19,508 nt of DNA from JANYCG01 sp031386665 (GTDB taxonomy: Bacteria; Pseudomonadota; Gammaproteobacteria; Burkholderiales; Burkholderiaceae_C), in NCBI GenBank assembly GCA_031386665.1, contig JANNCN010000128.1, forward strand, positions 1 through 19,508. The letters are read 5' to 3'. The notes under the pieces were generated by a model. The model had not been told where the DNA came from. It was given only the letters and a program-made list of their open reading frames with translations, and made no database searches. This document shows, in pieces, positions 14,880-19,508 of this stretch (position 1 is the first letter of the stretch; each line of letters opens with the position of its first letter). Position numbers and translations under genes: made by a program.

Positions 14880-16589
14880 ATGGCATCCCATTCACCGGCC
14901 CGGTCTTCAAGCCCTATCAGCCAAACTCTCTCACACCCGGCCCCTGCCATTGTGTTGTGCACGCTGAACGCCAAATACATTCACGCGTCGCTCGGCCTGC
15001 GTTACCTGTTGGCCAACATGGGCGATTTAAAGGCGCAAACGCTGCTGCGCGAATTCACCATCGCCCGCAGCCCGCAAGACTTGGCAGACGAGCTGCTGGC
15101 GTTGCAGCCGCAGGTGATCGGCTTTGGCGTTTACATCTGGAACGTGACGCAAACCTGCGAGGTGGTGCGCTTGCTCAAAGCCGCTCGGCCCGACCCGAAT
15201 GATCTGAAGATCGTATTGGGCGGACCTGAGGTCAGCCACGAATTGGATCAGCAAACCATCGTGCAACTGGCCGACCACGTCATCACCGGCTGGGGAGACG
15301 TGAGCTTTCCCAAACTGTGCCGCGCTTTGTTGCACGGCCCGCGGCCCTTGATGAAAGTCATCGCGGGCGAACAGCCACCGCTGGACCAAATCGCCCTACC
15401 CTACGCCGAATATTCAGACGCCGACCTGGCCCACCGCTTGCTATACGTTGAGGCCTCGCGCGGCTGCCCTTTCAAGTGCGAGTTTTGCCTGAGTTCGCTT
15501 GACAAAACCGCCTGGGCGTTTGATCTGGATGCGTTTTTGGCCGAGCTAGGTACCCTGTACGCACGCGGGGCACGCAACTTCAAGTTTGTAGATCGAACCT
15601 TCAATTTGAAGATTGATGCGTCGATTCAGATTTTGCAGTTTTTTCTGGATCGACTGCCCAAAGATGACGCGAAATTCTTCGACGGGCCGCCCCTAGAAGA
15701 ATTAGCCCCCTCGGGGGGCAGCGTCCACACGAAGTGGGAAAGCGTGGGGGCCACACTCTTTGTGCATTTCGAGGTCATCCCCGATCATTTGCCAGACAAA
15801 CTGAAGGAAATGATCGCGAAATTTCCCCCTGGCGTTCTGCAGTTTGAAGTCGGCATCCAAAGCTTCAACGTCGAGGTGCAGCAGCGCATCTCGCGCAAAC
15901 AAGACAACGATAAAACCGTGGCCAATCTGCACTGGCTGGTGACCGAATCCAACGCGCATCTACACACCGACTTGATTTTTGGCCTGCCGGGCGAGACGCT
16001 GGCCAGCTTTTCAGACGGGTTTGACCGCTTGTATGCGCTTAAGCCGCATGAAATTCAACTGGGTATTTTGAAGCGCCTGCGCGGCACGCCCATTGCTCGC
16101 CACACGGCTGAATTCGCCATGGTTTACGACGCCGCGCCGCCCTACACCGTGCGCCAAACCAGCGAGGTCAGTGCCGACGAGATGCAGCGTTTCACGCGGC
16201 TGGCCCGCTATTGGGATTTGGTCGCCAATTCGGGGCGTTTCAAGCGCAGTTTGCATTTGCTGATGGACGGCACACCGTCCCCGTTTCAAGCGTTTCTGAA
16301 CTGGTCAGACTGGCTTTGGCGCACCTCGCAAAAGACCAGCGGCATGACCCCTGAAGCCCTGGTCGATCATTTGTTTGACTACCTGACCACGGCCTGCGGA
16401 ATCGACGCGCCACTGGCCCGCCAAACCTTGCTGGCTGACTATGTGCAAAGCGGTGCACGGGCCAAGCCCAAGGTTTTGCAGGCGCTATTGACCCGGCGCG
16501 CCGCCGCAGCCAATGGCATCAACCTGCATCCAGCCGATGCCGCAGGGCGACTAAGCCAGCGCCAGGCGCGGCACAAAGTGGCGGCTTGA
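14880..16589 (+). CDS. B12-binding-domain radical SAM protein (DUF4080-type)
   Basis: A 569-residue protein from the ATG at 14880 (the frame is open to a TTG at 14823). The N-terminal Rossmann-like cobalamin-binding domain (20-165) has IVLCTLNAKYIHASLGLRYL and VIGFGVYIWNVTQ, but no DxHxxG motif that would coordinate cobalt from below. The radical SAM domain (185-420) carries the [4Fe-4S] cysteines Cys196, Cys200 and Cys203 in SRGCPFKCEFCLSS, and later FEVGIQSFN and TDLIFGLPGE. The C-terminal region (430-545) resembles DUF4080. Residues about 261-292 look like foreign sequence inserted between FFLDRLP and LFVHFEVIPDHLP; the DNA there matches an intergenic repeat. The reaction is unknown; relatives are methyltransferases or other radical enzymes. 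It stands alone on its strand. Confidence 0.9.
   Translation: MASHSPARSSSPISQTLSHPAPAIVLCTLNAKYIHASLGLRYLLANMGDLKAQTLLREFTIARSPQDLADELLALQPQVIGFGVYIWNVTQTCEVVRLLKAARPDPNDLKIVLGGPEVSHELDQQTIVQLADHVITGWGDVSFPKLCRALLHGPRPLMKVIAGEQPPLDQIALPYAEYSDADLAHRLLYVEASRGCPFKCEFCLSSLDKTAWAFDLDAFLAELGTLYARGARNFKFVDRTFNLKIDASIQILQFFLDRLPKDDAKFFDGPPLEELAPSGGSVHTKWESVGATLFVHFEVIPDHLPDKLKEMIAKFPPGVLQFEVGIQSFNVEVQQRISRKQDNDKTVANLHWLVTESNAHLHTDLIFGLPGETLASFSDGFDRLYALKPHEIQLGILKRLRGTPIARHTAEFAMVYDAAPPYTVRQTSEVSADEMQRFTRLARYWDLVANSGRFKRSLHLLMDGTPSPFQAFLNWSDWLWRTSQKTSGMTPEALVDHLFDYLTTACGIDAPLARQTLLADYVQSGARAKPKVLQALLTRRAAAANGINLHPADAAGRLSQRQARHKVAA
15684..15753 (+). repeat. Palindromic intergenic-type repeat inside the radical SAM gene
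   Basis: A roughly 70-bp segment with the layout GGCCGCCCCTAG, then a GCCCCC-N3-GGGGGC hairpin (15705-15719), then CACACGAAGTGGGAAAGCGT and GGGGGCC. I recall near-identical elements as very common between genes in Comamonadaceae. Here it is translated in frame and adds about 30 residues (GPPLEELAPSGGSVHTKWESVGA) to a protein that otherwise reads continuously. Confidence 0.72.
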
Positions 16590-16617
16590 AAGCTTTTGCG
16601 CAGGCTGACCATTCGCC

Positions 16618-17112
16618 TTACTGCTCACCAGCCCGAAGCAATACTGCGGCGACCAAGGCATCGCTCAAGTTGTAGCGGTGTTCCCGCAGGCTGTCGATCA
16701 ACGGCGCCAAGGCTTGCACATGTCCTGCCTGCTTGGCCAGCAACAACAGGCCCAGCACTCCAAATATGGGCAAACCCTGAGCCTGAGCCATGAGCCGCCC
16801 CTGCCTCTCGTCGATCAAAACCGCGCACCCCAGATGGCGTGCCCAGCTGATGGCTTGAAACTCACCCGCGTCCAAGCGCCCCAGTAAATGTTGCACAAGC
16901 GCGTCATCACGGTCGGCCTGAACCGTGCAGTGGCCCGTGACAAAGATCCGGATGGATTCAGAATCAGGTTTGGGTTTGCCGCCAGTCGCCTCCATCAGCA
17001 CCGTGTGTGGCACGTGCACCGTACCAAACAACTTGCTCAGCAGAGGCAGTTGTTCGCATTTCGCTAACGCAATCAGCGGCCCTGCATCAGCCACGATGAC
17101 GGGTTTCTTCAT
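16618..17112 (-). CDS. PIN-domain toxin, DUF3368 family
   Basis: A 164-residue PIN-fold protein, presumably an RNA-cleaving toxin of a type II toxin-antitoxin pair. The acidic residues expected to hold Mg2+ are present: Asp9 (VADAGPLIAL), Glu41 (LMEATG), Glu84 within the DUF3368 hallmark LDAGEFQAI (80-88) and Asp101 (LIDERQGR). The end, FGVLGLLLLAKQAG...YNLSD, is also typical of DUF3368. It starts 28 bp after the antitoxin stop on the same strand, with AAGG about 4-8 bases upstream, and ends 28 bp from the convergent radical SAM gene. The active site looks intact. RNA target unknown. Confidence 0.88.
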   Translation of the reverse strand: MKKPVIVADAGPLIALAKCEQLPLLSKLFGTVHVPHTVLMEATGGKPKPDSESIRIFVTGHCTVQADRDDALVQHLLGRLDAGEFQAISWARHLGCAVLIDERQGRLMAQAQGLPIFGVLGLLLLAKQAGHVQALAPLIDSLREHRYNLSDALVAAVLLRAGEQ

Positions 17113-17140
17113 CGCCTTGACCTTAGCCTCAGTCGCAGCC

Positions 17141-17476
17141 TCAGCCCGCTAAATCATTGAGCAATTTGAGCTCGTCATCCAGCTCGGCCGCATCGTAGTT
17201 GACGACCGGAATTTTGAGTTCACCCAAATACTCAACAAAGTCAGGATAAGGAATGCGGGCCAGCTTGGCAGCCAATCCCAATGACAAATCGCCCGACTTG
17301 AACAAGCTAACTGCCAGCGCCGTGTGCACGCCCGAGGCCACCACGTCTTCGGTGAAGGGCACGCTCACAAACAGCGGTTGCCCATGCCGGGTGACCAGGG
17401 ACAGTCGCCCGGCTTCAGCCTCCCGAGAGAGCTCGCCCGAGCGATCACGCAGGTCACGGATGCTGAAAGTTTGCAT
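17141..17476 (-). CDS. Antitoxin with Phd-like N-terminus and UPF0175 C-terminus
   Basis: A 111-residue protein in two parts. Residues 1-48 (FSIRDLRDRSGELSREAEAGRLSLVTRHGQPLFVSVPF) read like the Phd/YefM DNA-binding fold of antitoxins. Residues 53-105 (LAVSLFKSGDLSLGLAAKLARIPYPDFVEYLGELKIPVVNYDAAELDDELKLL) match UPF0175, a small HTH-like family commonly paired with DUF3368 toxins. The acidic C-terminal tail would contact the toxin. The gene precedes the toxin by 28 bp, the normal antitoxin-first order. A palindrome lies between its start codon and its predicted promoter. An AGGG lies about 8 bases before the ATG. The two-part reading is my own domain recognition and has not been searched. Confidence 0.85.
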   Translation of the reverse strand: MQTFSIRDLRDRSGELSREAEAGRLSLVTRHGQPLFVSVPFTEDVVASGVHTALAVSLFKSGDLSLGLAAKLARIPYPDFVEYLGELKIPVVNYDAAELDDELKLLNDLAG

Positions 17477-17485
17477 TTTTGAGCC

Positions 17486-17520
17486 CTATTGAATAGATTT
17501 ATCCCCAAATTGTAGGTCAA
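17486..17520 (-). promoter_or_regulatory. Candidate promoter and operator of the toxin-antitoxin operon
   Basis: On the - strand a TTGACC -35 (17520-17515) is followed after 17 bp by a TCTATT -10 (17497-17492). The 11-bp palindrome CTATTGAATAG (17486-17496) overlaps the -10 and sits 9 bp before the antitoxin ATG. This is where an autorepressing antitoxin would bind. The predicted transcript start leaves a leader of only about 9 bases. Confidence 0.5.
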
Positions 17521-17685
17521 ACATGACATTTTTCAGCCAAGGTTCTAGAACGGTGAATTAAAGGGTTTTCGATGAGGAGGCGAGACGATTCTTTTTCAAG
17601 ACGAACTCGGCTGTGGATTTGCCATTTTTCTGCCTTCTACGCTGCGACCCAAAACCAATGATTGAGACTCCTTTATCATTGCCCC

Positions 17686-18345
17686 ATGAGCCGCGCCCCT
17701 GACCTTGCGCAAATTCGCTTTGACAACGCCTTGGCCTTGTTTGAGGAGTTTGTACACAACACCATCAAACACCCCGACGCCGCCACCTTGCGCGGGCTCG
17801 AAGGGCGCTTCGCCGAGAAGGTGCAAATTCAGCCGAGTTACTGGAGCCAGATCAAGGGCCGATCACGCCAGATTGGCGAGCGGCTGGCGCGCCAGTTTGA
17901 GCAGTTGTGCCGCAAGCCCAATGGCTGGATGGATCAGCCGCACGGTGAATTTGCAAACGCAACTTCGGCTTCAACTTCAGCTTCAACTTCAAGCGCGGTG
18001 CCAGCACCCGGGCAGTTGACGCAAGTGGTGGCTTTGCCCAATGACAATGCCACCCCGCAAGACGCAGATGAGCGTTTTATTGTGGGCTTGGTGTTGACTT
18101 ATTACCGGCGCCACCCGCAGCGGGCGCGCACGCAATTACTCGACATTTTGGGCGAGGTTTTAGGTGGGGGTTTGGCACCGATTGAAAACCGGGCCACCAG
18201 CGCCTTGGTGACCGTGAAACAAGCCGCTCTCACCGCAGTTAAAAGCAATCCGCCAGCGTCTAAAACAGACGCCAGCACCGCCGATATTCACGCGCTGTGG
18301 TTGCGCTCGCAAGCGGGTGTTGCGCCGTTGCGACGCAAAAAGTAG
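17686..18345 (+). CDS. Putative HTH DNA-binding protein with low-complexity linker
   Basis: A 219-residue protein I do not recognise as a named family. Residues 8-86 look like an XRE/Cro-type helix-turn-helix: LRGLEGRFAEKVQIQPSYWSQIKGRSRQIGERLARQFEQLCRKPNGWMDQPHGEF, where PSYWSQIKGRSRQIG corresponds to the recognition helix and GWMDQPH to the ending common in phage-like repressors. Residues 92-108 are a Ser/Thr/Ala linker (TSASTSASTSSAVPAP) encoded by tandem hexamers. Residues 125-165 form a helical C-terminal part (DERFIVGLVLTYYRRHPQRARTQLLDILGEVLGG) without a known motif; the tail is basic. ATG at 17686 is chosen over TTG at 17662 because it starts the helical domain. No ribosome site is obvious. 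It may regulate the small genes downstream, but that is only positional. Confidence 0.7.
   Translation: MSRAPDLAQIRFDNALALFEEFVHNTIKHPDAATLRGLEGRFAEKVQIQPSYWSQIKGRSRQIGERLARQFEQLCRKPNGWMDQPHGEFANATSASTSASTSSAVPAPGQLTQVVALPNDNATPQDADERFIVGLVLTYYRRHPQRARTQLLDILGEVLGGGLAPIENRATSALVTVKQAALTAVKSNPPASKTDASTADIHALWLRSQAGVAPLRRKK
17967..17996 (+). repeat. Tandem GCTTCA/ACTTCA hexamers in the regulator gene
   Basis: Alternating GCTTCA and ACTTCA hexamers encode the Ser-Ala-Ser-Thr linker between the HTH and C-terminal parts. Unit changes would alter linker length without changing frame. Confidence 0.7.
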
Positions 18346-18395
18346 GGGTTTGCGAGCATTCTTGCGCCCCCGTGCAGGCATCACAAAAATGGGGC

Positions 18396-18423
18396 TTGCA
18401 AAAGATAAGGCTTCGTTTATCAT
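18396..18423 (+). promoter_or_regulatory. Candidate sigma-70 promoter for the small-gene cluster
   Basis: TTGCAA (18396-18401), a 16-bp spacer and TATCAT (18418-18423) form a reasonable -35/-10 pair. Transcription would begin near 18430, just before a strong stem-loop, leaving a leader of about 80 bases ahead of the 69-codon gene. Confidence 0.5.
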
Positions 18424-18434
18424 TTGATTAACTA

Positions 18435-18472
18435 GCCAAACGGATGGCACTGCAAAGTGACTCCGCTTTGGC
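18435..18472 (+). ncRNA. Structured leader stem-loop with GNRA tetraloop
   Basis: GCCAAACGG (18435-18443) pairs with CCG-C-TTTGGC (18463-18472) around one bulged C. Above a small internal loop, CACT (18448-18451) pairs with AGTG (18456-18459) closed by a GCAA tetraloop. T-rich stretches follow at 18484-18498. It could be a 5'-stabilising hairpin, a leader regulator, or the end of the upstream transcript. No known riboswitch was recognised. Confidence 0.5.
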
Positions 18473-18508
18473 TCCCGATCCACCCTTTTTTAATTTTTGA
18501 GTCAGTCC

Positions 18509-18718
18509 ATGAAACCCATCGTGTCTTCCTTCAATTGCTCTCGCACCAGCGCCCTGCCAGGCACTGGCGCTTGGGGTTTGAAGGGTCATGTGGGTGGTGC
18601 CATGGTCAGTCAAATTGGCAGTCGGTTTGTCAATCAGGCAAACCGCCAAGGCCAAGTGAGCCCAAGCGCAGCAGGTATGAATTATTTTGACGTCCCGCCC
18701 TGGGGCGATGTGAGCTGA
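18509..18718 (+). CDS. Small protein of unknown function (69 aa)
   Basis: Not recognised. The peptide begins MKPIVSSFNCSRTSALPG, is rich in Gly, Ser and Asn, has one cysteine (residue 10) and ends FDVPPWGDVS. There is no signal peptide or membrane helix. It is supported as a gene by a leading promoter and structured leader, and by a strong terminator hairpin 26 bp after its stop. The ribosome site is weak (GAG about 8 bases before the ATG). The ending and small size would suit a precursor peptide, but no modification enzyme is in the window. The opposite-strand frame here is discarded because it ignores these signals. Confidence 0.5.
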   Translation: MKPIVSSFNCSRTSALPGTGAWGLKGHVGGAMVSQIGSRFVNQANRQGQVSPSAAGMNYFDVPPWGDVS

Positions 18719-18743
18719 TCTCAAGCAACAGAGATTTCTTCAC

Positions 18744-18778
18744 AACGGCCCGGGAGCATTTTTGCCCCGGGCCGTTTT
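18744..18778 (+). terminator. Rho-independent terminator after the 69-codon gene
   Basis: A perfect 11-bp GC-rich stem, AACGGCCCGGG (18744-18754) with CCCGGGCCGTT (18766-18776), has an 11-base loop and leads into TTTT. It should end transcription from the 69-codon gene and so separates it from the next two small genes. Confidence 0.8.
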
Positions 18779-18859
18779 AGTTTGTGCCGTCAGTTTGAGT
18801 CGTCGATATCGCCTTTTTTTGACAGTTTTTTTAATGTTTTTCAACCCAAGGAGCCTTCC

Positions 18860-19009
18860 ATGAACACCATCAATACCCAGTACACCCCGTCCCGCCAACC
18901 CAAGGTGGTGGGCCTTGCCATTGGCCGCCAGCCTGGCATTGACCACCGACCCAGCCCAGTTTTGATGCGCTTCGCACCAAGCCGAGCCAGACCGCCCAGC
19001 CCCCAATAA
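18860..19009 (+). CDS. Small Pro/Arg-rich protein of unknown function (49 aa)
   Basis: Not recognised. The peptide MNTINTQYTPSRQPKVVGLA... is basic and rich in proline and arginine, ending RPPSPQ. AAGGAG stands 7 bases upstream of the ATG, one of the better ribosome sites in the window, which is the main reason to call it. A T-rich leader of about 40 bases precedes it, including a perfect TTGACA (18819-18824) without a good -10. It is followed after 62 bp by the 98-codon gene. Confidence 0.5.
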   Translation: MNTINTQYTPSRQPKVVGLAIGRQPGIDHRPSPVLMRFAPSRARPPSPQ

Positions 19010-19020
19010 ATCACCGCCTG

Positions 19021-19049
19021 GCGCGCAACCCTTTTTTCTGGGTGCGCGC
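19021..19049 (+). other. Intercistronic hairpin without T-tail
   Basis: GCGCGC-A-ACCC (19021-19031) pairs with GGGTGCGCGC (19040-19049) around the loop TTTTTTCT, with one bulged A. There is no T-run afterwards; the AGGAGA ribosome site of the next gene begins 10 bases later. It is more likely an mRNA-stability or translation-control element than a terminator. Confidence 0.6.
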
Positions 19050-19070
19050 AACAGGCCCAGGAGAATCATC

Positions 19071-19367
19071 ATGACAGAGAGCTTCCCAACGAGATACTCG
19101 CAAGCGGGCGTCTCACCCGGTTATTCAGTAGGTTTTTCCAGTCGCCAAGTCGCAGCCAAAGTGCTTCGCGCGGCCAGTCAAGCATTGGCCCGCGTGGCAC
19201 ATGAGCTAACTGTTGTCGATGTGCCCAGTGAAAGTGCTTTCACCGCTGCAGGCAACGTGTACGCCTGCCCTCAGCTTGAGTTCTATGCCGAAGCCGGTGC
19301 CGCCGAAGGTGCCTTGTACGCAGATGGGCGCTTGGTGGGGTATTTGAGCGGCGTCAGCCGCTTGTAG
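19071..19367 (+). CDS. Small protein of unknown function (98 aa)
   Basis: Not recognised. It starts MTESFPTRYSQAGVSPGYSVGFSSRQ, then has an amphipathic helix VAAKVLRAASQALARVAHEL (27-46) and a C-terminal half with ALYADGRLVGYLSGVSRL. There is no signal peptide or membrane segment and one cysteine. AGGAGA lies 6 bases before the ATG. Its stop is 15 bp from the stop of the convergent BNR-repeat gene. With the two upstream small genes it forms a cluster of short, same-strand frames, two of them with strong ribosome sites. Confidence 0.6.
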   Translation: MTESFPTRYSQAGVSPGYSVGFSSRQVAAKVLRAASQALARVAHELTVVDVPSESAFTAAGNVYACPQLEFYAEAGAAEGALYADGRLVGYLSGVSRL

Positions 19368-19382
19368 CAGGGCTGCGGCCCC

Positions 19383-19508
19383 CTACGCCGACGTGAACCT
19401 CACCGCCGCAATGGGCGGCAGGTCGCGCGAGACACAGGCCCAGTGCTCACCTGCGTTGACGCTCAGCCACAGCCCGCCTGTGGTGGACGCCAACGCCAGG
19501 GTTTGGCC
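19383..19508 (-). CDS. BNR/Asp-box repeat protein, C-terminal fragment
   Basis: Only the last 41 residues are inside the window; the gene enters from the right edge. The sequence GQTLALASTTGGLWLSVNAGEHWACVSRDLPPIAAVRFTSA contains SVNAGEHW, a variant of the Asp-box SxDxGxxW found in sialidase-like and Ycf48-like beta-propellers. The likely product is a WD40/YVTN/BNR-type repeat protein. The enzyme or binding role cannot be judged from the fragment. Confidence 0.65.
   Translation of the reverse strand, partial: GQTLALASTTGGLWLSVNAGEHWACVSRDLPPIAAVRFTSA

Noticed and set aside
18428..18724. 98-codon - strand frame over the 69-codon gene
   Set aside because: It runs against the promoter, leader hairpin and terminator, all of which point to + strand transcription.
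18819..18847. Perfect TTGACA at 18819-18824 as promoter of the 49-codon gene
   Set aside because: No acceptable -10 lies 15-19 bp downstream; the motif may come from the T-rich stretch by chance.
18740..19072. 110-codon - strand frame opposite the 49-codon gene
   Set aside because: It reads through the terminator hairpin and the good + strand ribosome site; basic low-complexity composition.

Overview
The window looks like chromosomal DNA of a betaproteobacterium in the Burkholderiales, most likely Comamonadaceae (Limnohabitans, Rhodoferax or Polaromonas-like). This is an inference. It rests on the moderately high GC with T/A-rich intergenic patches, two Bug-type tripartite tricarboxylate transporter (TTT) receptors beside an aromatic-degradation operon, the slt / NDUFA9-like / formyltetrahydrofolate cyclo-ligase neighbourhood, and short dispersed repeats that I recall as common in Comamonadaceae genomes. 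No rRNA, tRNA, CRISPR array, insertion sequence or prophage was seen.

Region 1 (21-5594, all +) is a compact catabolic operon: Bug receptor, type I extradiol ring-cleavage dioxygenase, fumarylacetoacetate-hydrolase (FAH) family enzyme, MhpA-like FAD aromatic hydroxylase, second Bug receptor. Stop/start overlaps (ATGA, GTGA) couple the genes. Together they can sense or bind an acid in the periplasm, hydroxylate an aromatic ring, open it and cleave the product. The substrate is not known.

Region 2 (5648-10744) is mostly housekeeping. On the - strand lie a glutathione S-transferase, an NDUFA9-like NAD(P)-binding protein and a soluble lytic transglycosylase. Divergent from these, only 9 bp away, are 5-formyltetrahydrofolate cyclo-ligase and an overlapping N-acetylmuramoyl-L-alanine amidase. 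A tandem 10-bp repeat sits between the operon and the GST gene.

Region 3 (10745-14624) holds a convergent intergenic gap with a perfect 20-bp palindrome and a dispersed hairpin repeat. It is followed on the - strand by a DapA/NanA-family aldolase, a DsbD/ScsB-like thiol-disulfide reductase and a small XRE regulator with paired AACC-N4-GGTT sites in its own upstream region.

Region 4 (14625-17476) has a B12-binding radical SAM protein whose gene seems to carry an in-frame copy of an intergenic palindromic repeat, then a toxin-antitoxin pair: a Phd-UPF0175 two-part antitoxin and a DUF3368 PIN-domain toxin.

Region 5 (17477-19508) is the least understood. A putative HTH regulator with a repeat-encoded linker is followed by three tiny unrecognised genes (69, 49 and 98 codons) separated by strong RNA hairpins. 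The 3' end of a BNR/Asp-box-repeat protein enters from the right edge on the - strand. This small-gene cluster and the in-frame repeat in the radical SAM gene are the best candidates for undescribed biology.
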